DNA from: Yoonia litorea
Lineage (GTDB): Bacteria; Pseudomonadota; Alphaproteobacteria; Rhodobacterales; Rhodobacteraceae
DNA length: 64,000 bases
Reading direction: 5' to 3'
Assembly (NCBI RefSeq): GCF_900114675.1
Contig: NZ_FOZM01000001.1
Coordinates: 1,302,001 to 1,366,000, forward strand
In this document: positions 44,683 through 56,407 of the stretch, piece by piece
Layout: every line of letters starts with the position of its first letter
Numbering within the stretch: the first letter of the stretch is position 1
Program-made: the position numbers and the translations under genes
Notes under the pieces: model-generated
Database searches by the model: none
The model's input: the letters and a program-made list of their open reading frames with translations, nothing else
Told to the model about the DNA's origin: nothing

Positions 44683-45300
44683 TTAGAATTCAAACGACAC
44701 GCGCAGTGCTGCCGTCGTGGCGTCGATATCAAAATCGTTGTTGTCAAACTCAGGGAAGCTGTGTTGCAGAACTTCCGCACCGACGCGAATTGAATCGCTG
44801 ACCCGATAATCGAGACCCAAGCCCCCGAACGCACCAGTGTCAGAGGCATCAAGTGCACCGGATGTGGTGGCAGAGGCAACACCGGCGGTCAGATAAGGCA
44901 ACCAGTCTCCGGCGTCATAGCCGACACGCACTTTTCCGCGCAGCACGCTATCCAGTGCGACATCATCGCCCTCTTCTTCGATATCCGAGATGTCATAGTC
45001 GATTTCACCGCCAACGACCCAGGTACCCAGATCATAGAGGTATCCGGCGTGCACACCATACATCAGCCCGTCGGGATCAGTCGACAGACCGTCAGACTTC
45101 AGTTGGCCGTAGCCAAGTTGCGCACCGGCATAGAAGCCTGTCCAATCGCTGCCAGTCGGGAGCGGTGCCGCGACTGGCACAGCAACGGGTTCAGGAACGA
45201 CCACGGGTTCGGCCATGCCGCCAGCACTTGCCACTGAAGCAGATAAGACGAGCGGGATTGCCAGCCGTGCAGGTTTTGTCGTGAAGCTCGATAGAAACAT
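44683..45300 (-). CDS. Outer-membrane beta-barrel protein
   Basis: A 205-residue protein. The N-terminus (MFLSSFTTKPARLAIPLVLS) is a signal peptide ending near ASVASAGG, followed by a Pro/Val-rich linker (EPVVVPEPVAVPVAAP). The rest has alternating hydrophobic strands such as WTGFYAGAQLGYGQL and LYDLGTWVVGGEIDYDIS and ends in LRVSFEF, the aromatic C-terminal signal recognised by the BAM machinery. An eight-stranded OmpA/Omp25-like barrel is likely. GGAGAATAAG is the Shine-Dalgarno region. The function is unknown. Confidence 0.88.
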   Translation of the reverse strand: MFLSSFTTKPARLAIPLVLSASVASAGGMAEPVVVPEPVAVPVAAPLPTGSDWTGFYAGAQLGYGQLKSDGLSTDPDGLMYGVHAGYLYDLGTWVVGGEIDYDISDIEEEGDDVALDSVLRGKVRVGYDAGDWLPYLTAGVASATTSGALDASDTGAFGGLGLDYRVSDSIRVGAEVLQHSFPEFDNNDFDIDATTAALRVSFEF

Positions 45301-45467
45301 CTTATTCTCCGTTTACGCGTTTCGATACGAAGAACATTTGTATTGAAATGGCTCGCAACAACATCTAGCGGCCCCGATAATCGCAATGAGCAAAGGTCCG
45401 CGATATAGCCTCAAACAGCAGGCCAATTTTTGCTGAATAAGGAAACATTCGATCCGGCAGGGCTTGA

Positions 45468-46616
45468 TTAGCCACCGATCCGGCCCAATGGCACTGTTAA
45501 AACACCAAAGTACGGCGATTTTGCGGCAGGATGCACCAAACGTCCGCCCTGCAGCGGCGCATCAACTCCCGACGTACCTGGTGCCGAAATGGGCAGACCA
45601 CGTGCCACTCGCGCTGCGAGAAAAGCAAAGGCCTGTGCCTCGATCATGTCTCCGTTGAGCCCGACGTCATCGATATTGACCACCGGACAAGGTAAGTCAG
45701 TTTCCAGCCGCTGCATTAGTGTTTTGTTGTGGCGACCACCGCCCGCGACATAGATGCGCGCAGGAAAGACAGGGCACTGTGCACAGCCGCGCTTGACTGA
45801 CGCCACAACAACTCCGACCAATGTTGCCAGTGCATCTGCGTCGCCAAATCCATCGACCCGCGCCAAAACATCTTCAAAACTGTTGCGATCCAGTGATTTT
45901 GGGGGAAGCGCCTCAAAATAGGGATGGGACATGAAGTCTTCGACGAAATCTCTGTCCTCTTGACCCTTGGACGCCAAGAGACCGCCCGCATCAAACGAAA
46001 GGCCGCGCCGCTTCTGCATGAGATCATTCATCGGAGCATTTGCCGGGCCGGTGTCAAAGGCAAGCAATGCGCCGGTGTCGGAGGGTTTCTCAAACGTTGG
46101 ATCGACGAACGTCAGATTTCCAACGCCACCAAGGTTGAGAAACCCGACCGGCTTTGTTTCTTTCAGCCACTTGGCAAGAGCGAAGTGGTAGAAAGGTGCG
46201 AGTGGTGCTCCCTGCCCGCCTGCAGCCACGTCTGCGCTTCGAAAATCCCACGCCACAGGCAACCCTGACTGATCAGCTATCCGCTGGCCGTCGCCGCATT
46301 GGTGGGTTTGGCGATTGTCAGGATCGTGCGCCAGTGTCTGTCCGTGAAACCCGACAAGTGCAATGTCATGGAAATCTGCCATCACCGCCAGATGCGCCGC
46401 CTCAACCACGTCAGCGGCGGCGCGAACGTCATCTGTTTGCCACTGGCCCAGTGCGGCTTTCAACGTGGCACGCTCTGCATCGCTGTAGGCACGATATGCG
46501 GTCTGACCAAAGGCGCGGATTGTCTCTCCATCGGTTTCGATCACAGCAGCATCGACACCATCGAGTGACGTCCCCGACATAAGGCCCAAAATCCGCTCAA
46601 ACCGGCCTTCAAACAT
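45468..46616 (-). CDS. anmK: Anhydro-N-acetylmuramic acid kinase
   Basis: A 382-residue sugar kinase of the ASKHA fold that cleaves and phosphorylates 1,6-anhydro-MurNAc to MurNAc-6-phosphate in cell-wall recycling. Family motifs are [38 protein letters not shown] and [22 protein letters not shown] supports the ATG at 46614-46616 rather than the in-frame extension. It is divergent from tyrS across a 63-bp gap that must hold both promoters. Confidence 0.94.
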   Translation of the reverse strand: MFEGRFERILGLMSGTSLDGVDAAVIETDGETIRAFGQTAYRAYSDAERATLKAALGQWQTDDVRAAADVVEAAHLAVMADFHDIALVGFHGQTLAHDPDNRQTHQCGDGQRIADQSGLPVAWDFRSADVAAGGQGAPLAPFYHFALAKWLKETKPVGFLNLGGVGNLTFVDPTFEKPSDTGALLAFDTGPANAPMNDLMQKRRGLSFDAGGLLASKGQEDRDFVEDFMSHPYFEALPPKSLDRNSFEDVLARVDGFGDADALATLVGVVVASVKRGCAQCPVFPARIYVAGGGRHNKTLMQRLETDLPCPVVNIDDVGLNGDMIEAQAFAFLAARVARGLPISAPGTSGVDAPLQGGRLVHPAAKSPYFGVLTVPLGRIGG

Positions 46617-46679
46617 CCGCTTCCCCTCTGCGCATTGGCTGACTATAGAGTGCATCGCAAACCAAGCAGGAACAAGCAG

Positions 46680-47930
46680 ATGACCTATCATCCCAAGTCC
46701 GATTTCATGAATGTCATGATCCGCCGCGGCTTTCTGGCCGACTGCACGGATTATCAGGGCCTCGATGAGGCGCTGAGCAAGGGAGTGGTGCCCGCCTATA
46801 TCGGCTTTGATGCCACCGCGAAATCACTGCACGTCGGCAGCCTGATCCAGATCATGATGCTGCGTTGGCTACAGAAAACCGGCCACAAGCCGATCACGCT
46901 GATGGGTGGTGGCACGACAAAAGTCGGTGACCCGTCCTTCCGTGCCGATGAGCGTCCACTTTTGGGGCCAGAGCAGATTGACGAGAATATCGCAGGTATC
47001 CGCAAGGTCTTTGCCGCCTATGTCACTTACGGTGACGGCCCGACTGACGCGTTGATGCTCAACAACGCTGAGTGGCTGGACGGTCTGAACTACCTCGATT
47101 TCCTGCGGGATATCGGACGGCACTTCTCAATCAATCGAATGCTGTCGTTCGAAAGCGTGAAATCGCGGCTGGATCGTGAACAGTCACTGTCGTTTCTCGA
47201 ATTCAACTACATGATCTTGCAAGCCTATGACTTTCTTGAGTTGAACCGGCGCTACGGCTGCCTTTTGCAGATGGGTGGTTCGGATCAGTGGGGCAATATC
47301 GTGAATGGTATCGACCTGACGCGCCGAGTGCTGGACCACGAGATTTACGGCCTGACCTCGCCTTTGCTAACCACCAGCGACGGCAAGAAAATGGGCAAGT
47401 CCCAATCCGGTGCGGTCTGGCTGAATGCCGACATGTGTTCGCCTTACGAGTTCTGGCAATTCTGGCGCAACACAACCGATGCCGACACGGGCCGCTTCCT
47501 CAAGCTCTACACAGAGCTGCCGATTGAAGAATGCGACCGCCTTGGCGCGCTCGAGGGGTCCGAGATCAACGCGGCCAAGATCATCCTTGCCAATGAGGTC
47601 ACAACCCTGCTGCACGGCGCCGAAGCTGCGGCAGCGGCAGAGGCGACCGCACGCGAGGTTTTCGAAAAGGGCGGGATTGGGGATGATTTGCCAACCTTGA
47701 GCCTGTCTGCAGAGGACATTGGTGACGGCATTTCAATCGTGCAGCTGATTGTAAAATCTGGTCTTGCCAAAAGCGGGAAAGAGGCAAAGCGTCTCATCGC
47801 AGAGAACGGCGCAAAGATGAACGACGAAGCCCTGACAGAGGCGGGATTGATCATCGACGCCGATGCACTGGCGCAGCCGATCAAGCTCAGTGCAGGCAAG
47901 AAACGCCATGCACTGGTGCAGTTGGGCTAA
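46680..47930 (+). CDS. tyrS: Tyrosyl-tRNA synthetase
   Basis: A 416-residue class I synthetase. The HIGH-type motif is [19 protein letters not shown] and the KMSKS loop is [15 protein letters not shown]. The C-terminal S4 RNA-binding domain follows ([20 protein letters not shown]). It charges tRNA-Tyr. The ATG at 46680 gives the family N-terminus [18 protein letters not shown] and has AGGA upstream. A strong inverted repeat lies 50 bases after the stop. Confidence 0.96.
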   Translation: MTYHPKSDFMNVMIRRGFLADCTDYQGLDEALSKGVVPAYIGFDATAKSLHVGSLIQIMMLRWLQKTGHKPITLMGGGTTKVGDPSFRADERPLLGPEQIDENIAGIRKVFAAYVTYGDGPTDALMLNNAEWLDGLNYLDFLRDIGRHFSINRMLSFESVKSRLDREQSLSFLEFNYMILQAYDFLELNRRYGCLLQMGGSDQWGNIVNGIDLTRRVLDHEIYGLTSPLLTTSDGKKMGKSQSGAVWLNADMCSPYEFWQFWRNTTDADTGRFLKLYTELPIEECDRLGALEGSEINAAKIILANEVTTLLHGAEAAAAAEATAREVFEKGGIGDDLPTLSLSAEDIGDGISIVQLIVKSGLAKSGKEAKRLIAENGAKMNDEALTEAGLIIDADALAQPIKLSAGKKRHALVQLG

Positions 47931-48046
47931 AGCAACAGCAGATCAACAAGCAACAACGTGACTGTCACTGGGAAAACGATGTTGGCGGCGAATATCGCCG
48001 CCAACAGGATCGCCATCAGTGAATGCGGTTGATATTTTGCAAGCAT
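47927..48046 (-). CDS. Possible 39-residue membrane micropeptide
   Basis: A 40-codon leftward ORF encodes [20 protein letters not shown] followed by [19 protein letters not shown]. That is a short polar N-terminus and a hydrophobic stretch long enough to cross the membrane once or twice. Its stop overlaps the tyrS stop by two bases on the opposite strand. No good Shine-Dalgarno sequence is visible, and the hydrophobicity could be chance, so this is only a candidate. Its middle coincides with the GTTGGCGGCGA inverted repeat. Confidence 0.3.
   Translation of the reverse strand: MLAKYQPHSLMAILLAAIFAANIVFPVTVTLLLVDLLLL
47981..48005. terminator. Eleven-base-pair perfect hairpin downstream of tyrS
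   Basis: GTTGGCGGCGA (47981-47991), loop ATA, TCGCCGCCAAC (47995-48005). It is very stable but lacks a T-run. It may terminate tyrS with help from Rho or stabilise the 3' end. Confidence 0.5.
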
Positions 48047-48117
48047 GGGCCGAGGCTAGCCTTTGGTGCTTAACACGCCTCTAAAGGTGCCGCAGAAATC
48101 CGCGACAGGAGCCGAGA

Positions 48118-48969
48118 ATGACCAAGTTCTTCGTCTACGACGTTTTCACGAACGAACCGTTTGCCGGGAACCAGCTTGGCGTTGTTCCAGACGCCGCAAA
48201 TATACCGGAGGAACACCTCCAGAAGATTGCCAGAGAGTTCAACTTTTCAGAAACAACCTTCGTCTACCCGCCTGAAGACCACACCCACACTGCACGCGTG
48301 CGGATCTTTACGCCAACCATGGAAATCCCATTTGCGGGGCATCCGACGATTGGCACTGCGATTGCACTTAACGACGAGGGACATGAAGGCGATTTGGTGT
48401 TGGAGCTCGGTGTCGGTCCGATCCCGTGCACCCTCGACGCAGGTGGTGCATCATTCACTGTGGCCGCTCCGCTCGAACATTTCGGCGCACCCGAACCGGA
48501 ACTTGTCGCGCAGGCGCTTTCACTGAACGCGGATGCGATCAATAGCGAGACGCATGCGCCAGTGAAAGCTGGCGTTGGTTTGGATTTTGTCATCGCAGAA
48601 TTGAAAACAAAATCTGACCTTGAGGCCTGCCAGATCAATGTCTCGGCATTTCGTGAAGGTGCCGCGCGCTTCCCTTCGGGACTGGACTTCGCGATCTTTG
48701 CCTATGTCCGCAACGGTTCACAGATCGACGCCCGCATGTTTGCGCCACTTGACGATATTCTCGAAGACCCGGCCACAGGCAGCGCTTGTGCCGCCCTTGC
48801 GGCCCTCTTGACCGAAACCCTTGGCGCTGACCTCAGCCTGCAAATTCTTCAAGGCGAGGCGATGGGACGGCCCTCGCACATTCAGGCGCGCACGACGGCA
48901 AGCCAGCCTGTTGCTGTCACGATCAGTGGCCAGGCCGTGCGAGCGATGGAAGGCCAATTCACCTTCTAG
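48118..48969 (+). CDS. PhzF-family isomerase-like protein
   Basis: A 283-residue protein of the PhzF/diaminopimelate-epimerase fold. Markers are FTNEPFAGNQLGVV near the N-terminus, MEIPFAGHPTIGTAIAL, and LEDPATGSACAALAALL. The catalytic glutamate of PhzF corresponds to the one in NFSETTFVYP. No phenazine genes are near, so a role in phenazine synthesis is unlikely; the substrate is unknown. It is cytoplasmic and 68 bp upstream of the Fur-type regulator. Confidence 0.9.
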   Translation: MTKFFVYDVFTNEPFAGNQLGVVPDAANIPEEHLQKIAREFNFSETTFVYPPEDHTHTARVRIFTPTMEIPFAGHPTIGTAIALNDEGHEGDLVLELGVGPIPCTLDAGGASFTVAAPLEHFGAPEPELVAQALSLNADAINSETHAPVKAGVGLDFVIAELKTKSDLEACQINVSAFREGAARFPSGLDFAIFAYVRNGSQIDARMFAPLDDILEDPATGSACAALAALLTETLGADLSLQILQGEAMGRPSHIQARTTASQPVAVTISGQAVRAMEGQFTF

Positions 48970-49036
48970 CGTTATCAGGGTGGAATCCGGTCGCACGCTT
49001 GGCTATCAGATCACAGACCAAGACAAAGGGGCCGGT

Positions 49037-49456
49037 ATGACCGCGACTATTCTGGAGCGTTGTGAAGCCAACGGTCTGCGTATGACCGATCAGCGCCGCA
49101 TCATTGCGTCAGTGCTGCAAGACGCCGATGACCACCCCGACGTGGAAGAACTCTACAATCGCGCCTCCGCAGTCGATCCGCGTATCTCGCTCGCCACGGT
49201 TTACAGAACGGTCAAACTTTTCGAAGAAGCAGGGATTCTTGAAAAGCACGAATTCGGCGATGGTCGTGCCCGATATGAGGCCGCCGACCGCGACCACCAT
49301 GATCATCTCATTGATGTGCATTCCGGTGAAGTGATCGAATTCGTTGATCCCGAGATTGAAGCCCTACAAGAAAAAATCGCTGCAAAGCTTGGATATCGCT
49401 TGATGGGCCATCGGCTGGAACTCTACGCCGTGCCGCTCTCTGACAAGGACAAATAG
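49037..49456 (+). CDS. Fur-family metalloregulator, Mur-like
   Basis: A 139-residue Fur-superfamily protein. The winged helix is LRMTDQRRIIASVLQD, then ISLATVYRTVKLFEEAGIL. The metal-sensing region DHHDHLIDVHSGEVIEFVDP keeps histidines and acids but lacks the CxxC pairs of zinc-structured Fur proteins, as in the alphaproteobacterial Fur/Mur branch that answers to manganese (or iron). AAAGGGG precedes the ATG at 49037. The DMT transporter starts one base after it stops. Confidence 0.88.
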   Translation: MTATILERCEANGLRMTDQRRIIASVLQDADDHPDVEELYNRASAVDPRISLATVYRTVKLFEEAGILEKHEFGDGRARYEAADRDHHDHLIDVHSGEVIEFVDPEIEALQEKIAAKLGYRLMGHRLELYAVPLSDKDK

Positions 49457-49457
49457 C

Positions 49458-52253
<2,796 letters not shown>

Positions 52254-52287
52254 AAAAGGACGTAATGCGCAAGCGCTACGTCCTTTT
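52254..52287. terminator. Intrinsic terminator after eno-GNAT
   Basis: AAAAGGACGTA (52254-52264) pairs with TACGTCCTTTT (52277-52287), and the loop region holds an inner GCGC/GCGC pairing. A- and T-runs on both sides suit termination from both directions, serving also the convergent lipoprotein gene. Confidence 0.9.
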
Positions 52288-52306
52288 CTCTCAATATCGT
52301 TATGGC

Positions 52307-52585
52307 TTATGGGCAAGCAGCGAGGCGGTAAGTCCCGTCACCATTTGCATAGGCACACTGGCTTGTGCGCGAATTTTGCGCGACAACTGTACCAGCGGCA
52401 GCACCACCAAGCGCTGCAATCATCCGCCAATCGTCGTCCGCGTCAAAGACATCAGCGGCAACAAGCCCTGCAGCAGCACCACCAGCCGAACCGACGAGTG
52501 CAGCCTGATCTGCTGTCAGATTTTCACAGCCAGCCACGAAAAACGCGCCGGATGCGGTCAATGCGATCATCTTTGCTTTAAACAT
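52307..52585 (-). CDS. Small lipoprotein with glycine-rich hydrophobic core
   Basis: A 92-residue protein. The N-terminus MFKAKMIALTASGAFFVAGC is a lipoprotein signal with a lipobox ending at Cys20. The mature part has two glycine/alanine-rich hydrophobic stretches (VGSAGGAAAGLVAADVF and AALGGAAAGTVVAQ) that resemble glycine-zipper segments, and two C-terminal cysteines. GAGGAG supports the start. The function is unknown. Confidence 0.8.
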   Translation of the reverse strand: MFKAKMIALTASGAFFVAGCENLTADQAALVGSAGGAAAGLVAADVFDADDDWRMIAALGGAAAGTVVAQNSRTSQCAYANGDGTYRLAACP

Positions 52586-52705
52586 TCTAGTCTCCTCGCT
52601 CTGTTTTACAGCAAACGCATTGCTCAGAGAGTGGTTCCCGCATTTTTTACAAAGTTACCAAGACGCTGGCTTGTGAAGACACGGTCACAGCCATAGGCTG
52701 CCTCA

Positions 52706-53128
52706 ATGATGACCGCCGACGAGATAATCACAAAGCTTGATCTCACACCGCATCCAGAAGGCGGATATTACCGGCAGACCTGGGAGGCCGAGAACGAAGG
52801 TCGCGCGACCGGAACATGCATCTATTTCCTGCTGAAGGCCGGTCAGGCCAGCCATTGGCATGCAGTCGATGCCGTGGAAATCTGGCACTACTATTCTGGT
52901 GCGCCGCTGATCCTATCGACTGCGCCGTCGCTTGAGGGGCCCGCTGTCGATCACCTGCTTGGACCAGACCTGGAGATCGGGCAATTGCCTCAGATCATCG
53001 TTCCGAAAGATTATTGGCAAATGGCGGCAACCACAGGGGATTGGACCTTGGTGGGTTGCACAGTCTCTCCTGGATTTCAGTTTTCAGGATTCTCACTCGC
53101 GGCCAAAGACCTGGAAATCCCGCGCTGA
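52706..53128 (+). CDS. Cupin-fold protein, DUF985 family
   Basis: A protein of 140 residues (139 if the second ATG is used). It has the DUF985 cupin features LDLTPHPEGGYYRQTWE, TCIYFLLKAGQASHWHAVDA, VEIWHYYSGAPLIL and VGCTVSPGFQFSGFSLA. The histidines in SHWH and WHYY are likely metal or ligand contacts. The activity is unknown. Its last 52 bases overlap the end of the convergent antiporter gene. Confidence 0.86.
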   Translation: MMTADEIITKLDLTPHPEGGYYRQTWEAENEGRATGTCIYFLLKAGQASHWHAVDAVEIWHYYSGAPLILSTAPSLEGPAVDHLLGPDLEIGQLPQIIVPKDYWQMAATTGDWTLVGCTVSPGFQFSGFSLAAKDLEIPR

Positions 53129-55044
53129 TCGCCCTCAGTTGACGCCGCATCTGAGAACGCGTCCTCTGCGGGCATTTCACCGGTTTCAAGAATATGCATC
53201 ATCTGTGCGTGAAGCTGGGCCTCGCGCGGGCCAAGCACTTCCTGTACACGTTTGATGTATGGTTCGTTTTCCATCACCGGGATATTCGGGTCATAGGCGC
53301 TCGCCAAAGAAATCATTGAGGCACGATCGACCCTGTTGAATGCTTCCACCATCATCTGCGCACGTTCTTTGGGCACATCCAGCGCCTCAAGAGCCGAGCG
53401 CCCCATCCGCAAGCTGCTGTCGTAGCTTTCACGAATGATATCGCGGCAACCGGCTGCCCACAGTTCATAGACATGATGGCGATCTACCGCCCGCGCGATC
53501 ACATGGACCTGCGGCGCGTTCGCGATGACGTATTTGACGAGTGATGTAATCCGCTCACGATCGTCGATTGCGACGATAATCATTTTCGCGCGCTGAAGCC
53601 CTGCTGCATGCAGCATATCAGGTCGCGTCGCATCTCCGTAATAGAGGCGCGCACCAAAGCGACGCATGTTTTCGAGATGCTGCGCATTATAGTCAATCAC
53701 TGTGAGCGAATAGCCAGCGGCACTCAGGATGCGTCGCACAAGCCCACCGACCCGCCCGCCGCCTGCAATGATAACCTCACCGGGCTCATCTATGTCATCC
53801 GCAGCATCATCAGCGGCGGTCGTATAGCGCGGGACGATGGCGCGGTCGTATAGGATGAACAGGATTGGTGTCAGCATCATTGAGAATGCCACCACCAGTA
53901 ACAACAGGTCCGCCAGTTCTTGTGGCAGGATCGCATTGCTGACCGAAAAAGACAAAAGCACGAAGCCGAATTCACTAGCTTGTGCAAGACTCAAGGCCAG
54001 AAGCCACCTGTCTGCACCGCGAATCCGGAAGACGACTGCGAGCAGCAACAAAACGCCCGCCTTGAGGGCGATGAGCAAGACCGTCAGGCCAATGACAATG
54101 GCCACATTATCAAGAAAGAGGCCAAAATTGATTGCAGCCCCAACTGTCATAAAGAACAGCCCCAGCAGAAGGCCCTTGAACGGATCAACGTCTGATTCAA
54201 GTTCGTGACGGTATTCGCTATTGGCCAGCACGACGCCTGCAAGGAATGTGCCCAGTGCTGGCGATAGACCGACGAGCGACATCAGTAGCGCGATCCCAAT
54301 GACAATCATCAAAGCTGTTGCAGTGAACAGCTCGCGCAGGTTCGCGGCCGCAATGAACCTGAAAATCGGCCGCGTCAGGTAGCTGCCTGCACCGATCACC
54401 GCGGCGATGGCGACCACGTTGACCAACGCCGTTTGCCAGCCGCTCAATCCCGCCACAAGGCTCATCCCTGCATCGTGGTGCTCTGCATCGCCTGCCTGCG
54501 CATGTGCATCCCCTGTCCCGCTCAGCAATTCGGGCATGGCGAGCAGCGGCATGAGGGCCAACATCGCAATGACGGCAATGTCCTGTGCCAGCAGGACAGA
54601 AAATCCCGCGCGCCCGCCATCGCTGCGCATCAATCCTTTTTCATTCAGGGACTGCAGAACAATGGCTGTTGAACTCAAAGATGCGATCAGACCAATTGCC
54701 AATGAGATGCGCCAGTCCAGACCGAATACGACACCCAAAGCGACTGCACCAGCAGCCGTCAGAGCGACCTGACCTCCGCCTAGGCCGAGCAGCTCTCCGC
54801 GCATTTCCCAAAGCCGGCGCGGCTCCAGTTCAAGCCCGACCAGAAACAGCATCATGACCACGCCGAATTCCGCGAAATGCTGAATTGAAATCACATCCAC
54901 GTCCAGCACCGCAAGAATTGGACTGATCGCGATACCCGCAATCAAATAACCAAGGACAGACCCCAAATTATAGCGGCTTGCGATTGGCACGGCGACGACG
55001 CCTGCAACCAGAAAAATAAAGGCCAATAGCAAGAAATCTGTCAC
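53077..55044 (-). CDS. CPA2-family K+/H+ antiporter, KefB/KefC type with RCK domain
   Basis: A 655-residue protein. About twelve membrane helices (roughly residues 1-395) form a CPA2 exchanger with GVVMMLFLVGLELEPRRLW and LIASLSSTAIVLQSLNEKG. A cytoplasmic RCK/TrkA-N domain follows, VIIAGGGRVGGLVRRIL with the NAD-binding GxGxxG-like loop and the β-strand end LTVIDYN. It should exchange K+ or Na+ for protons at the inner membrane under nucleotide control. The GTG start at 55042-55044 is preceded by GAGGG. No kefF/kefG ancillary gene is adjacent. Confidence 0.9.
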   Translation of the reverse strand: MTDFLLLAFIFLVAGVVAVPIASRYNLGSVLGYLIAGIAISPILAVLDVDVISIQHFAEFGVVMMLFLVGLELEPRRLWEMRGELLGLGGGQVALTAAGAVALGVVFGLDWRISLAIGLIASLSSTAIVLQSLNEKGLMRSDGGRAGFSVLLAQDIAVIAMLALMPLLAMPELLSGTGDAHAQAGDAEHHDAGMSLVAGLSGWQTALVNVVAIAAVIGAGSYLTRPIFRFIAAANLRELFTATALMIVIGIALLMSLVGLSPALGTFLAGVVLANSEYRHELESDVDPFKGLLLGLFFMTVGAAINFGLFLDNVAIVIGLTVLLIALKAGVLLLLAVVFRIRGADRWLLALSLAQASEFGFVLLSFSVSNAILPQELADLLLLVVAFSMMLTPILFILYDRAIVPRYTTAADDAADDIDEPGEVIIAGGGRVGGLVRRILSAAGYSLTVIDYNAQHLENMRRFGARLYYGDATRPDMLHAAGLQRAKMIIVAIDDRERITSLVKYVIANAPQVHVIARAVDRHHVYELWAAGCRDIIRESYDSSLRMGRSALEALDVPKERAQMMVEAFNRVDRASMISLASAYDPNIPVMENEPYIKRVQEVLGPREAQLHAQMMHILETGEMPAEDAFSDAASTEGDQRGISRSLAASENPEN

Positions 55045-55357
55045 TGGCCATCCCTCGTCAGTGCGTGCGCGCGTTTGGTTCAGAGTGGCCTATCGTTCCC
55101 GAGATGCAAAGCGCGTTTCCGGCGATAATTACCCGCGGCGAGGCGAATTACGGCAACAATTCACGCAGCGTTCACTGAATATGCACGAAATTAACAAAAT
55201 CGCTGCCAAATTCGCGCCCAATTCATCGGGCAACACATAAGCGAGGACCGAACGTCTATTTTTACCAAGTCGTATTTTTTCATAGTCCCAGGCGAGCGAC
55301 CACATCTTTTAGCCGCACCGGATCTATCATCCGGTCTACTAGGACATTGGAAAGACT
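55045..55357. other. Divergent promoter region between the antiporter and PilJ-domain genes
   Basis: A 313-base AT-richer stretch without a supported gene. It should hold promoters for both flanking divergent genes. Near its right end ACCGGAT (55317-55323) and ATCCGGT (55329-55335) form a seven-base-pair hairpin in the probable 5' leader of the PilJ-domain gene, followed by GGAAAG as Shine-Dalgarno sequence. Confidence 0.5.
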
Positions 55358-56263
55358 ATGAAAATCAGATATAGCCTTGCGCTTGTGCTCGCCGCGTCGA
55401 TAGGTGCAACGACCCTCCCCAGCATCACGCTCGCGCAGAGCACCTCTGCCGAAACAGTCGAAACGAATGCACAGCAGCGGATCAATTTTTCCGGCAAATT
55501 ACGAATGTTGTCGCAGCGCATCCCTTCGGCGGCCTGTCATTTCAGCCAGGGCATTGATCCTGAAGGGTCCCTTGCGCTGCTAAACGCAGCAACAGCCGAA
55601 TTTGACAAGATCATCACAGCGCTCGAATTCGGCGGCGACACGGATCTCAACATCATTGCTGCAGAATCACGCCGCAAGACGCTCGAGCGGATTCATCAAC
55701 TCCACGAACAGTGGGACCCGCTGAAAACTGCCGCTCAGGCAGTTGCATCTGGCAACGGATCTGACGCCGATATTGATTTCATCCTGAACAACAACATGCC
55801 CGTCCTTCGGGCCGCACAGCTTCTTGTCGAGGAACTGGTCAAGCAATATTCGAACCCGAATGCGACGACCCGCGCGATGTTGTTCCTGATTGATATCTCT
55901 GGTCGCCAGCGGATGTTGACGCAAAAGGTTTCAAAGGAGTCCTGCATGCTGGGTGGGCCATTCGAGACAGAAACCACAATGACGGACCTTGAAGGCACGA
56001 TTGGCATTTTCGAGGCATCTCTCGAAGCCCTGCGTTTCGGGATGCCAATGGTCGGTGTGAATCCTCCGCCAAATGACGCAATCTTTGAGGGGTTGAACGG
56101 AGTTCATGAGGACTGGCAGCGTGTCACACCGCTTTTGACCGAAATCAGAGCAGGCAATACGCTTGATGCTGAACAAAGCACGATCAAGTTTCAGGGCCTC
56201 AACACAACGATGGCCAATATGAACACCGTCGTCGGGATGTATACCGCAGCGGCTGGCAGCTAA
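55358..56263 (+). CDS. Secreted protein with two PilJ-type sensor domains
   Basis: A 301-residue protein. The N-terminus MKIRYSLALVLAASIGATTL is a signal peptide, cleaved probably after ITLAQS. Two copies of the type IV pili chemoreceptor N-terminal domain motif follow: NFSGKLRMLSQRI near residue 47 and ISGRQRMLTQKVSKE near 184, both with long helices as in four-helix ligand-binding modules. No membrane anchor, HAMP or signalling domain follows, so it is a free periplasmic binding protein rather than a receptor. It resembles NarX/PilJ sensor domains; ligand and partner are unknown. Confidence 0.85.
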   Translation: MKIRYSLALVLAASIGATTLPSITLAQSTSAETVETNAQQRINFSGKLRMLSQRIPSAACHFSQGIDPEGSLALLNAATAEFDKIITALEFGGDTDLNIIAAESRRKTLERIHQLHEQWDPLKTAAQAVASGNGSDADIDFILNNNMPVLRAAQLLVEELVKQYSNPNATTRAMLFLIDISGRQRMLTQKVSKESCMLGGPFETETTMTDLEGTIGIFEASLEALRFGMPMVGVNPPPNDAIFEGLNGVHEDWQRVTPLLTEIRAGNTLDAEQSTIKFQGLNTTMANMNTVVGMYTAAAGS

Positions 56264-56285
56264 AGCCTTACCACAGAACAAAAAA

Positions 56286-56305
56286 AGAGGGGCCAAGGCC
56301 CCTCT
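56286..56305 (-). terminator. Intrinsic terminator, best placed for nrdJ
   Basis: AGAGGGGCC, AA, GGCCCCTCT forms a perfect nine-base-pair stem. Read leftward it is followed by seven T's, so it is strongest for the leftward nrdJ transcript; it may also limit read-through from the rightward PilJ-domain gene. Confidence 0.88.
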
Positions 56306-56407
56306 GTTAGTCTTGCTGATCAGGCTCACTCTATATTACCGCTCGGATTTTTTGCCTGCGGCCCGATCCGCGTCAGGGGCGAGCGCACCCGCCCCGGAAC
56401 TGAGTTC

